Shown here: positions 10,301 to 18,869 of the stretch, piece after piece
Layout of the letters: the number at the start of each line of letters is the position of its first letter
Numbering within the stretch: position 1 is the first letter of the stretch
Assembly (NCBI GenBank): GCA_038850735.1
Contig: JAWCLO010000003.1
Coordinates: forward strand, 1 to 64,000
Origin: Methanomassiliicoccales archaeon
Lineage (GTDB): Archaea; Thermoplasmatota; Thermoplasmata; Methanomassiliicoccales; JACIVX01
Length of the DNA stretch: 64,000 bases
Reading direction: 5' to 3'
Made by a program: the position numbers and the translations under genes
Notes under the pieces: generated by a model
The model's database searches: none
The model's input: the letters and a program-made list of their open reading frames with translations, nothing else
What the model was told of the DNA's origin: nothing

Positions 10301-10845
10301 TCAAATTTAACGGCATTTGCAGGGCACCTCTTCTCACACGCACCGCATGTTCCTTTTATTATCTTCAAACAGTGTTGTGTATCGATGGTTGCCACTCTTG
10401 GGACGGCCTGCGGAAATGGGATATATATTGCCGATCTTTCACTAAGTCCTTCATTAAATTCGTCTGTCACATGTTTCTGAGGACAGACTGTTGAACAGAT
10501 TCCACAACCGGTGCATCTACTTAGGTCGACGTAACGTGCTTTCTTGTTAATGGTCACAAGAAATCCATCATCGTTTTCCTTCACATCCTCTATTTCTGAA
10601 TAGCTAAGAAGATGAATTCGCGGGTTTCTTGCTACCTCCACCATCTTCGGAGCAAGAATGCATATTGAACAATCAAGTGTCGGAAAGGTCTTGTCTAATT
10701 GAGCCATTCTGCCGCCTATGGATGGTTTTCGTTCAACGAGATATACCTCATATCCCTGATCAGCAAGTTCTAAGGCGCAAGAAATTCCTGCAATCCCCCC
10801 TCCGATAACTAGAATGCTGTTTGTTTCACTTTTCATGTTTACCAC
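7345..10845 (-). CDS. HdrA-HdrA-MvhD fusion (heterodisulfide reductase-type flavoprotein)
   Basis: This 1166-residue fusion holds two HdrA modules and a C-terminal MvhD domain. Module 1 (about 10-440) has a Rossmann FAD site (IGGGIAG at 14-20), a ferredoxin motif at 111-121, Cys at 159/167/170/174 and a Cys-rich loop at 257-274. Module 2 begins with an HdrA N-terminal domain (about 455-585), then a second FAD site (598-604), a Cys loop at 752-769 and two 4Fe-4S motifs (947-957, 980-990). MvhD spans about 1022-1145 with Cys 1028, 1031, 1057, 1082 and 1087. HdrA is the electron-bifurcating FAD subunit in methanogens, and MvhD couples it to a hydrogenase or dehydrogenase. No hdrB or hdrC is present. 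The start is GTG 10845 or ATG 10836. It is the first gene of the operon. Confidence 0.9.
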   Translation of the reverse strand: MVNMKSETNSILVIGGGIAGISCALELADQGYEVYLVERKPSIGGRMAQLDKTFPTLDCSICILAPKMVEVARNPRIHLLSYSEIEDVKENDDGFLVTINKKARYVDLSRCTGCGICSTVCPQKHVTDEFNEGLSERSAIYIPFPQAVPRVATIDTQHCLKIIKGTCGACEKRCPANAVKFDDKDEHVEIQAHDIILATGFDIYTGKYLQRYGYGRFRNVVTSLQYERILSASGPTKGAVARPSDGRVPLKIGFVQCAGSRTESCKPYCSKICCMYSTKEAILTREHLPESEILVFYNDLRTLGKGNDDFLKRAKDEYGIQYIQSLIGNIEEDEDQCIYVTYHDRQTDSISTVTLDILVLCPPIVPESGLEKLAELLRIQLDENGFIQTSDSNGLKTSNEHVYACGCAKMPEDISRTVRDAIAIGSTLAHKAILNVRTEDDEEIGSISEQGNPRIGVFACSCGMNIGAVVDVDQVVKYASTLPNVVHAEKCMYACSQENQIAVQKAIKTMKLNRVLIAACSPRSHLQLFQDTCYKAGLNRNLVNLVSIRELDSWVHQKDCQKATEKAKHLVRMGVASISLARPLKQIRSDVIRSAVVIGGGIAGMSAALSLASRGFPVHLVEKTPSLGGNQKDTYLKDLDGTFSHEFVKRLTDAVLSCKNIEILTSTSIAAVDGSVGHFVVKLGRGKLDEGLISGERIIDAGVIIVATGAEILQPFGFYEYGVDDRIVTQLEFEKMLVEENLEGKNIVQILCVGVRESDGRTYCSQICCEVALRDLIELKRSFPSSNAYVLYRDIRINGFCEKHYKEACEMGIRFIRFSEEEPPRIDRVGKLGVKVKDIDGDQEILIHTDLVVLSQPLVQRNDNKLISELLKIPLSEDGFFMEAHPKLRPVDFSVDGIFVAGAAQFPKGISESIRDGLAAASRALEILTKTAIVRDPTIAAVDQDICTGCARCIEACPYNAIEMKIRNQFLLAEVNQLTCKGCGACASTCPSRAISIHNFTSDQILSQIDAALSEPSADEVRGIAFLCHWCAYAGADNAGVSRFQYPPDLLPIRVMCSGRVDPFHILYAFLKGADGVFIGACHPGDCHYIIGNQLMKKKVDNLKRMIEDYHFDSRRLRVEWISASEGRKFAESIQEFVELLRNLGPNPLRTGLITKGIHTIERGVT

Positions 10846-10870
10846 ACTTCGGGAGGCTACCCTCCGAAGT
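10846..10870 (-). promoter_or_regulatory. Leader hairpin before the HdrA-glutamate synthase operon
   Basis: This is a near-perfect inverted repeat of 11 and 10 bases with a four-base loop and one bulged base: arm 10846-10856, loop 10857-10860, arm 10861-10870. In the minus-strand RNA it ends on the base just before the GTG start codon at 10845. One arm holds GGAGG and the other its complement, so folding would hide the only Shine-Dalgarno-like sequence. This suggests control of translation initiation, or a protein-binding site. The function is inference. Confidence 0.5.
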
Positions 10871-10949
10871 TCGCATCTAATCGATCAATATTTTATACTT
10901 TCGGACCACCCAGACATAAATTATCATGGAAAAAATATAGCAGAAAAAT

Positions 10950-10960
10950 ATTTATATAAA
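10950..10960 (-). promoter_or_regulatory. TATA box of the HdrA-FrhB-GltB operon
   Basis: The minus strand reads TTTATATAAAT, a good archaeal TATA box. Transcription would start about 25 bases downstream, near 10925, giving a leader of roughly 80-90 nt that includes the hairpin at 10846-10870. The next gene upstream on the same strand, ribH, ends at 11051, so this promoter separates the two operons. Confidence 0.6.
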
Positions 10961-11050
10961 ATTCAGAACTTCGGTCAAATCAAGGAATTCATGCTACGAA
11001 ATTTATTTGTTCTGTTCCGAAAATCTGATAAAAATTGTTAGGCAAGAAGT

Positions 11051-12381
<1,331 letters not shown>

Positions 12382-12385
<4 letters not shown>

Positions 12386-13089
12386 CGGGACCACGCACCA
12401 GAGTGCCACGCACGGATAATATCTTTCCCTTCCAGAAATACTAGGTCATTACTTTTTGCATAGTCAATTGCCATGTCCTTTCGCAGAGCATTTCCATCAT
12501 CGCCCATCATCTCGCAAATTGTTGCGGTAGGTGTGAGGTTCGCCATAACCATTATTGCGGTGGCGAGCTCAGTATGGCCAAATCTTGAGACCAAAAGGTC
12601 CTTTCTCGCATTCAACAAATACACATGACCAGGTGATCTAAAAAGGTGTCCGAATTCTTCCTTGGCCCATCCATTCTCTGCAGTCAACGCCCGCCTGGCA
12701 AATTTAGCAAACTCCGATATGGTAAGTGCCCTGTCTCTGTCGGTTATTCCCGTGAATGTTTTGCGGTGGTTGATAGTTATCGAAAATGCTGATTTTGTAT
12801 CATACGGAATATCGTTTGGACTGAGTTTCGATAGAATAGGATAACGGCTTGAAATATCACTGAAAATATCAGCAAGATACGGTATTCCTATAATCTCTCG
12901 AATATCATTATGTACTGTGGTACAGATGAGACCGCCAGCATCTTTTCTTAGTGTTCTTATGATATCTGGATTAATCATTTCAGAGGCTACAACCATGTCT
13001 GTTTCTCTTTCTCTGTCATCGGAGTCGTAGATCAGAATGATTTTCCCATTTCGAAGATCTTCGAGCGCCCTGCTGATCTTTTCAAACAT
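12382..13089 (-). CDS. ribB: 3,4-dihydroxy-2-butanone 4-phosphate synthase
   Basis: This 235-residue enzyme makes the four-carbon precursor of riboflavin from ribulose 5-phosphate. It carries the acidic DSDDRERETDMV active-site loop, DAGGLICTTVH, the TGITDRDRALTI block, and RSPGHVYLL before HTELATAI. All are hallmarks of RibB, here without a GTP cyclohydrolase II fusion, as in other archaea. The Met at 13089 is preferred over one at 13110, because the TATA-like element at about 13120-13129 puts the transcript start near 13098. It is the first gene of the flavin operon, behind a palindrome. Confidence 0.93.
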
Positions 13090-13136
13090 TGCAAATCGGA
13101 TTGATCGCATATCAAGAAACTATATTATCTCTTTTG

Positions 13137-13160
13137 TAATTACCAATTATTTGGTAATTA
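13137..13160. promoter_or_regulatory. Perfect 10-bp palindromic operator candidate before ribB
   Basis: This is a perfect inverted repeat of ten bases around TTAT (core AATTACCAA / TTGGTAATT). It lies just upstream of the TATA-like element of the ribB-ribL-ribC-ribH operon and on the far side of the divergent pgi/pmi gene. Archaeal flavin operons are known to be controlled by RbkR, a DNA-binding riboflavin kinase. This palindrome is a natural candidate for such a site, though I cannot compare it with known operators here. Confidence 0.55.
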
Positions 13161-13295
13161 AAACTCAAACTGACGCTAATGCCAGTGTACTGTTTATAAC
13201 ATTCCTGCGCTTTGTCGACAATCCTTATGCAGATTTTTCAAGTTATCAAGGCCATAATATGGCTAATCTTGATAGATTTTGGAGAATTTCTTGTG

Positions 13296-14444
13296 ATGGA
13301 CATTCAGGAAGAAATTCAAGATCGTTTCCAAGAATGTGACTACAATAGCAGGGTAAATACGGGGAAAAGTATTACCTTTCATACGATGTCTTCGCTTGAC
13401 GATATCGATTTCATTAAGTCGGTGGATAGATCGGGCATCGGACAACATCTGTTGAGTTTCCCTGAGCAGATAATTGATATCGCGGATAAATGCCAATACG
13501 AAGCGACAGAGAAAGACGAAATCTGCATTTGTGGTCTCGGAGGCTCTGCAATTGCTGGGGAAATATTGGCGGAGTATCTTCATGATATTTGCAAATGTAG
13601 ATTTTCAGTGGAGAGATCACCATTCCTCCCGAAATGGGCAGGAAGACGAACACTCGTCATTGCAGTGAGCTACTCAGGTAATACGATCGAAACACTGGCC
13701 GCATTTGAGAACGCTTTGAAGCGCAAATGCGACGTTGTATGCATCACCTCGGGAGGGAAACTGAAAGAACTTGCGTTGGCTTCGAGGACTCAGCTTATAG
13801 AGGTGCCCGGAGGTCTCATGCCGAGAGTTGCAATTGGATATCTTTTGGGTGCCACCGCCTATGTAATCGAGAAAGTTGCATCTGTGTCTTTAATCTCAGA
13901 AATAAAAACAAAAGCGAAAAACCTCGATGCTTTCATCGCTGAGTTATCACCGCAAAATCCTGAGAGTTCGAATCCAGCGAAGATCCTCGCTAGAAGAATT
14001 CTTGGATATGTGCCTGTGATTTACTCTCAGCGCGGACTAAGAGCGTTGGGTACTCGTTGGCAGAATCAAATTAATGAGAATGCCAAGATGCTTGCTTTTT
14101 CTGGCGAGATCCCTGAGATGGGTCATAATCAGATTGTCGGATGGCTTGAGAGTAGTTCCGTTCTCAACTTCCTCCCGATATTCTTGCGATGGTCTTTTCA
14201 AGATCCAGTTATCTCAAAGGTCCAGGACACGATAATTGCGATGTTTGCTGAGAAGGAATTGAAACCGCTTATTGTGGATATCACCGGTAATGATGCGATG
14301 GATTGCATTCTAAAAGGAGTGGCTCTTGGCGATTTCATTAGCTATTACCTGGCAATTCTGAAAGGAATCGATCCCTCGCCTGTTAACTCAATCGAAGAAC
14401 TGAAAAGGAAATCGCTTATGAAATTGCATGAAGCTTATCGATGA
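13296..14444 (+). CDS. Bifunctional phosphoglucose/phosphomannose isomerase
   Basis: This 382-residue archaeal enzyme interconverts glucose 6-phosphate or mannose 6-phosphate with fructose 6-phosphate. It has two SIS domains with ICGLGGSAIAGEIL, VSYSGNTIETL, and PGGLMPRVAIGYLLG, plus NENAKMLAFSGEIPEMGHNQIVG split across the active site with its Glu and His. The start is taken at the ATG at 13296 (MDIQEEIQDRF), with GGAG upstream. The frame is open further upstream to a TTG at 13212, but that stretch is hydrophobic and unlike the family. The gene stands alone, divergent from the flavin operon. Confidence 0.9.
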   Translation: MDIQEEIQDRFQECDYNSRVNTGKSITFHTMSSLDDIDFIKSVDRSGIGQHLLSFPEQIIDIADKCQYEATEKDEICICGLGGSAIAGEILAEYLHDICKCRFSVERSPFLPKWAGRRTLVIAVSYSGNTIETLAAFENALKRKCDVVCITSGGKLKELALASRTQLIEVPGGLMPRVAIGYLLGATAYVIEKVASVSLISEIKTKAKNLDAFIAELSPQNPESSNPAKILARRILGYVPVIYSQRGLRALGTRWQNQINENAKMLAFSGEIPEMGHNQIVGWLESSSVLNFLPIFLRWSFQDPVISKVQDTIIAMFAEKELKPLIVDITGNDAMDCILKGVALGDFISYYLAILKGIDPSPVNSIEELKRKSLMKLHEAYR

Positions 14445-14526
14445 GCTATTTTCAATTAATGAGGCACCGTGCTAATTATTACCAATATTTTTTTATCGGA
14501 TATCCATTATCTCGTGTCGTGACCTC

Positions 14527-15804
14527 ATGAAAGAAGATGCTTTCTGGATACGCGAACAGGTAAAGGCACACAGCAAATGGTTCGAAGAGTCGCTACCCAT
14601 GATCGCTTCGGAAAACGTACTTAGTCCACTGGCTCAGGAAATGATGATTTCTGACTTTCATGGCAGATATGCTGAGGGATTGCCTGGAAAAAGATACTAT
14701 CAGGGTAACGAGTTTGTCGACCGAGTCGAAATAAAGTCTATGGAGATCGCAAAGCGGCTTTTCCGCTGCTCTTTTGTCGATGTTAGGCCCGTGTCCGGTA
14801 CAGTGGCAAATCTTGCTGTTATCTATGCACTAACAAATCACGGCGACTTGATTTCAACATGCGCGCTTGCGAATGGTGCACACATTTCGATGGCGCCGTT
14901 TGGTGCCGTCGGTTTGAGAGGTCTCAGGAGCATTGAATATCCGTGGAATATTGAAGATATGAACATCGACGTTGATGGAACGAGAAGGCTACTTCTAGAA
15001 AAAAAGCCTGTAGTTGCCCAGTTCGGTCTCTCTCTCTTTCTGTTTCCAGCACCTCTGAAGGAACTGAGGGATGTTTTTGAGGAAATAGGATGCGTTGTAT
15101 GGTATGATGGCGCTCATGTGCTCGGTTTGATCGCTGGCGGTGAATTTCAAGATCCACTTCGAGAAGGCGCCCATATCATCACTGCGAGTACGCACAAAAC
15201 ATTCCCCGGTCCTAATCATGGGATTATTCTTGCTGATGGGATCTCAGAGGATATTGCAAGAAGACTGCGAAGATCGGTATTTCCAGGCGTTACAAGCAGC
15301 CATCACCTTCATGCAATGGCCGCACTTGGAATCACGCTTGCCGAAGAGGAAGTTTTTGGGAAAGATTATGCCAGGCAAACAATCAGAAATGCAAAGGCCC
15401 TAGGTCAAGCACTATACGAACTCGGTCTCGATGTACTATGTCCTCATCTTGATTTTACGGAGTCTCATACAATTGCTGTAAATGTGTCTGAGTACGGTGG
15501 CGGAGAAGTTGTGGCGAAGAATCTTGAATTAGCTAATATCATTACAAATAAGAACCTGCTGCCACGCGATGAGAGCCCATCGAAACCAAGCGGTATCAGA
15601 TTGGGGACGCAGGAGCTTACGAGAGTTGGCATGAAGGAAGCTGAAATGAAGGAAATCGCGCGCCTCATATGGAAAGTCGTTGTGAAAGAAGCCAAACCCG
15701 AGGTTGTAAAATCGGACGTTATCGAACTTAAGAAGCAGTTTACAAAAGTCCATTACTGTTTTGGGGAGGATCATGAGGCATACGCCTATCGCGAACTGAT
15801 CTAA
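14527..15804 (+). CDS. glyA: Serine hydroxymethyltransferase
   Basis: This 425-residue PLP enzyme converts serine and a tetrahydropterin to glycine and the methylene-pterin. Visible blocks are MIASENVLSPLAQEMM, RYAEGLPGKRYYQG, VSGTVANLAV, and the cofactor lysine in STHKTFPGPNHG. Length and insert pattern match archaeal GlyA. The pterin may be folate or methanopterin; a FolC-like gene at 48.3 kb slightly favours folate. The ATG at 14527 follows an A/T-rich TATA-like stretch (14484-14496). Its 3' end overlaps the convergent ncsA-like gene by 4 bases. Confidence 0.92.
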   Translation: MKEDAFWIREQVKAHSKWFEESLPMIASENVLSPLAQEMMISDFHGRYAEGLPGKRYYQGNEFVDRVEIKSMEIAKRLFRCSFVDVRPVSGTVANLAVIYALTNHGDLISTCALANGAHISMAPFGAVGLRGLRSIEYPWNIEDMNIDVDGTRRLLLEKKPVVAQFGLSLFLFPAPLKELRDVFEEIGCVVWYDGAHVLGLIAGGEFQDPLREGAHIITASTHKTFPGPNHGIILADGISEDIARRLRRSVFPGVTSSHHLHAMAALGITLAEEEVFGKDYARQTIRNAKALGQALYELGLDVLCPHLDFTESHTIAVNVSEYGGGEVVAKNLELANIITNKNLLPRDESPSKPSGIRLGTQELTRVGMKEAEMKEIARLIWKVVVKEAKPEVVKSDVIELKKQFTKVHYCFGEDHEAYAYRELI

Positions 15805-16721
15805 TTCTTCTTTTCTTTCATCTCTTCAAGCAGTTCGCACGCCATGCAGCGACTTCCAATCGTAGGTTCTCCACATGCGCAAACGTTCATAGATGCGGGA
15901 GGATGCAAATCTCGGAGGGCTGGAAGTATAGAATCGTAGCTTGAAAGGATTGCATGCCTTGTTCCTGGAGATCTATCCTCCAGCTTATTGATGATACTTC
16001 TATATTCATTTCTCAACGCGGCATCAGCATATGGACACTCATTGTCTGAAAAGGGCAGATCTTTGAGCATAGCATAGAGGTAGACTTCTTTCTCTGGAAT
16101 AGATCTAAGAGGTTGAATGCGAGGTATGAGGCCGGGTTGAATTTTCACATGAGGCCCTAGTCGCGCTAATCTTTCAACGTCTCCTCTGGTAAAATTCATT
16201 AATATTGACTGGACTGTGTCGTCTAGATTCAATCCAGTAGCAATGGCGTTGACACCATTAATTTTTGCAATCCTATTCATGCATCGCCTTCTCAGAACAC
16301 CGCAGTATGAGCATGGGGTTCTTTTCCGCGCTGTTTTTGCAATTTCATCAAGCGTAATGTCGAATTCGTCTCTAAAGGAAACGACAAAATGCGGAACTTC
16401 GAGAACGGTCGTGAGTTCTTTAGCTTTCGCGAGGGTAAGAGGTCTATATTCACTGATCCCCTCATCCACCGATATTGCACTTAACCTGATGTTCTTTCTC
16501 GCTCGCAAAATTTCACTCATGATATATAGCGCCACTGAGCTATCCTTGCCTCCAGATAGTGCAACCGAAATATGGCTCACTTTGTCAAGGTCGATCTGGC
16601 GTCTAACCTCACTTCTGGCTCTCTTTTCAACAAACTCCAGGAAATGAGTTTTGCATAAATGAGTTCCATTATAACGGACGAATGTAACCGCTGATCTTCC
16701 GCACTTCGAACAATTGGCCAC
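15801..16721 (-). CDS. tRNA 2-thiouridine synthetase, NcsA/TtuA family
   Basis: This 306-residue PP-loop ATPase activates a tRNA uridine for sulfur transfer. In order: an N-terminal zinc site (CSKCGRSAV with CKTHF), the PP-loop SGGKDSSVALYI near residue 56, a catalytic Cys/Fe-S region (CSYCGVLRRRCMN), GLNLDDTVQSIL, DNECPYA, and a C-terminal zinc knuckle (CACGEP with CMAC). The family includes archaeal NcsA (s2U34) and TtuA (s2T54), and I do not separate them. A TTTTTAAA element at about 16741-16748, some 20-27 bases before the start, suggests a leaderless mRNA. Confidence 0.87.
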   Translation of the reverse strand: MANCSKCGRSAVTFVRYNGTHLCKTHFLEFVEKRARSEVRRQIDLDKVSHISVALSGGKDSSVALYIMSEILRARKNIRLSAISVDEGISEYRPLTLAKAKELTTVLEVPHFVVSFRDEFDITLDEIAKTARKRTPCSYCGVLRRRCMNRIAKINGVNAIATGLNLDDTVQSILMNFTRGDVERLARLGPHVKIQPGLIPRIQPLRSIPEKEVYLYAMLKDLPFSDNECPYADAALRNEYRSIINKLEDRSPGTRHAILSSYDSILPALRDLHPPASMNVCACGEPTIGSRCMACELLEEMKEKKN

Positions 16722-16814
16722 AGCAAGTCAAGTGACGTCGACTTTAAAAATTTTCCCAATTTCATTATAAACTGCCCAATCGAAAAGAGTAGAGAATGCT
16801 TTGCAATGGATTAG

Positions 16815-16835
16815 TATATGAAATGGTTTCATATA
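16815..16835. repeat. Perfect 9-bp inverted repeat
   Basis: TATATGAAA is followed by TGG and TTTCATATA. It lies about 95-115 bases upstream of the ncsA-like start, too far for a core promoter element of that gene. It could be a regulator site or the end of an untranslated RNA. Confidence 0.55.
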
Positions 16836-16876
16836 TCCGGAGCGACTGAGAATAAATTACTTGTTTTTCTTCACAC

Positions 16877-16968
16877 CAAGGTGCAAAGGTAGTAAGCAAA
16901 TTCAATCCCCTTTATTATGACTTTGGCTATTTGAAAGTGGGATTTGCGAACCTTTGCTTCAGCACTTG
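16877..16968. ncRNA. Possible structured RNA or hairpin element
   Basis: Three nested complementary segments can pair: CAAG(G)TGC at 16877-16884 with GCACTTG at 16962-16968, AAAGGT at 16885-16890 with ACCTTT at 16950-16955, and GCAAAT at 16896-16901 with ATTTGC at 16942-16947. CCCC/TTT against AAAG/GGG may extend the stem inside. The layout looks like a bulged hairpin of about 90 nt. No covariation or expression evidence is available, so this is a hypothesis only. Confidence 0.3.
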
Positions 16969-17199
16969 TACACTTATTGTGAAATGAATTCAACAAAAAC
17001 TGGATGCTTTATTATCATCAGCAGAAGCCCTCGTTACAACCCTCCATACTCAACGACTGTTGATATTTAAACGGCCTAAAAGGAGTCGACCGCAAAAATT
17101 CTTTTTAATTGAAATTGTTGATTTACGAGGTAGTGAGTTATAAAAACCCTTGCAAAAGTATTAGTTTGTGTAGGATATTTTTTTGAAATTGGGACTTTG

Positions 17200-18162
17200 A
17201 TGAAAGAAATTTGGATTGAAAAGTATCGTCCGAGATCGCTCAGGGATGTCATAGGTCAAAAGGAAATCGTTGAACGGCTTCAGTCCTATTGTGATTCTGG
17301 AAACGTTCCTCATCTCCTATTCGCCGGACCCGCAGGGACAGGAAAAACGACTTGTGCTATCGCGCTTGCAAAGGAGTTGTTTGGCGAATCATGGAAGGAG
17401 AACTTCATCGAACTTAATGCATCGGATGAAAGGGGGATTGAGGTTGTAAGAGGAAAAATCAAGGAATTTGCCCGTACGTCCCCCATCGGAAATGCGAATT
17501 TCAAGATCATTTTTCTTGACGAAGCTGATGCCCTTACCCCAGATGCGCAAGCAGCACTCAGAAGGACAATGGAGCGATACAGCAAAACATGTCGGTTCAT
17601 TCTTTCTTGCAATTATTCGTCCAAGATCATCGAGCCAATCCAATCGAGATGCGCGGTATTCAGATTCAGACCGCTACGGGAGGAAGACGTGAGGAAGTAC
17701 TTGAAGTACATCTCGAAGAACGAGAAAGTCAGAATCACGGAAGATGCCGTTGATGCAATTGCCCATATCGCACAAGGTGACATGCGAAAAGCAATCAATT
17801 CTCTTCAGGTCGCAGCATCAATTGACGATGAGGTAACAGTGGATGTCGTGTATCAGACAGCTGGTATGGCAAGACCCGAAGAAGTTCGACGATTATTGGA
17901 TACCGCTCTTTCTGGGGATTTCATGGAAGCGCGGAATATTCTTGATGAGTTGATGATTCGTTATGGGTTATCGGGCGAAGATATAATCAGGCAGATTCAT
18001 CGGACCTTCTTCGATCTTGAAATACCCGATATCGAGAAAGTTAAGCTTATCGATAAGACAGGCGAGATTGAGTTTAGGATCGTAGAGGGAAGCAACGAGA
18101 GGATTCAACTTGAAGCCCTCATCGCATATCTAGTGCTTGCGGGGAAGGCATCAAGATCATGA
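17200..18162 (+). CDS. rfcS: Replication factor C small subunit
   Basis: This 320-residue clamp-loader ATPase places the PCNA ring on DNA. It shows WIEKYRPRSL at the N-terminus, Walker A GPAGTGKTT, Walker B with FLDEADALT, sensor 1 SCNYSSKIIEPIQSRC with the SRC arginine finger, and GDMRKAINSLQ at sensor 2, then the C-terminal collar domain. The start is the ATG at 17200; a TTG immediately precedes it. The TTATAAAAA element at 17138-17146 would start a transcript near 17170. No intein is visible, unlike several archaeal rfcS genes. Confidence 0.95.
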   Translation: MKEIWIEKYRPRSLRDVIGQKEIVERLQSYCDSGNVPHLLFAGPAGTGKTTCAIALAKELFGESWKENFIELNASDERGIEVVRGKIKEFARTSPIGNANFKIIFLDEADALTPDAQAALRRTMERYSKTCRFILSCNYSSKIIEPIQSRCAVFRFRPLREEDVRKYLKYISKNEKVRITEDAVDAIAHIAQGDMRKAINSLQVAASIDDEVTVDVVYQTAGMARPEEVRRLLDTALSGDFMEARNILDELMIRYGLSGEDIIRQIHRTFFDLEIPDIEKVKLIDKTGEIEFRIVEGSNERIQLEALIAYLVLAGKASRS

Positions 18163-18529
18163 AGAAATTATGAAAAGTCCTCCTATTGATTGATTCGGAT
18201 TCAATGGAATATGATTCTAAAATGGTCATTGATATTATTTCTGGAGTTCATCACCCTTATGAATTTGTGATTTACTATAATGGAATTGCAACATTTTCTT
18301 TATGCCGTCTTGTACTGAGATAGGGAAGCAGCACAAGTTCAGACCTCAAATCTAGGATGCCATTTACCAGTGTAATAACAAATGAAAGGATCCAGCTAAA
18401 AGATTTCTAAGGGAAACTATTAAATAGACGTTTTTTCCCATTTTATTTCCGGTTTTCCTGCGCATAGGTGTCGCCCTTAGATTTGGGAATTTATTTATAT
18501 TACTTTCATATTCTTCGAGCAAGACCGTT
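18163..18529. other. Intergenic region with promoter of rpl40e
   Basis: About 370 bases separate rfcS from rpl40e. I see no convincing gene. The clearest element is TTATTTATATT at 18491-18501, a TATA box about 30-40 bases before the rpl40e start, implying a very short leader. A 39-codon open frame at 18204-18323 has no ribosome site and no recognisable features. Confidence 0.5.
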
Positions 18530-18682
18530 ATGGCACGATTCAAGGAAGCTGAAGAGAGGCTCTTAAACAAGAAAATATGCATGAAGTGCTATTCCCGCAA
18601 TGCGATCAAGGCCACGAGATGCAGGCGCTGTGGTTACAGTGGCCTCAGGATTAAGTCCAAGGAAAGCAAGAAGAAAGCCTGA
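18530..18682 (+). CDS. rpl40e: 50S ribosomal protein L40e
   Basis: This 50-residue basic zinc-ribbon protein is a component of the large ribosomal subunit. The translation starts [15 protein letters not shown] and has the zinc ligands CMKC and [10 protein letters not shown], ending in a Lys-rich tail (KSKESKKKA). Sequence and length are those of archaeal L40e. The ATG at 18530 lies about 30 bases from a TATA box, so the mRNA probably has almost no leader. It is easily missed by length cut-offs. Confidence 0.93.
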   Translation: MARFKEAEERLLNKKICMKCYSRNAIKATRCRRCGYSGLRIKSKESKKKA

Positions 18683-18869
18683 TGCTTTGATTTTTTGAGG
18701 ACTTATCTAAAAATATTTAAGATATAGAGGTCCGCGTTCGATTTAGCGCGTGAATCGTTTTGTCCGGAAAAAATCAAAATTATTTTTTGCTGGGGCAAGT
18801 TTTTTAGAGTTCACAACTAATCTGGTATGGTGGGCATCGGGTCGACGTTGCTCCCGGACGCAGGAGGCG

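Larger units (their letters stand above)
16722..17199. other. Long A/T-rich intergenic region with two inverted repeats
   Basis: About 480 bases lie between the divergent ncsA-like and rfcS genes. No convincing protein or tRNA is seen. It holds the promoters of both genes, including TTATAAAAA at 17138-17146 for rfcS, plus a perfect 9-bp palindrome at 16815-16835 and a longer hairpin-forming region at 16877-16968. The two repeats are listed separately. Confidence 0.6.

Noticed and set aside
14478-14485. ATTACCAA before glyA as a second copy of the flavin-operon operator
   Set aside because: Only one half-site is present, without an inverted partner, in A/T-rich DNA.
18204-18323. 39-codon open frame between rfcS and rpl40e
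   Set aside because: No ribosome site, no domain, and length expected by chance.
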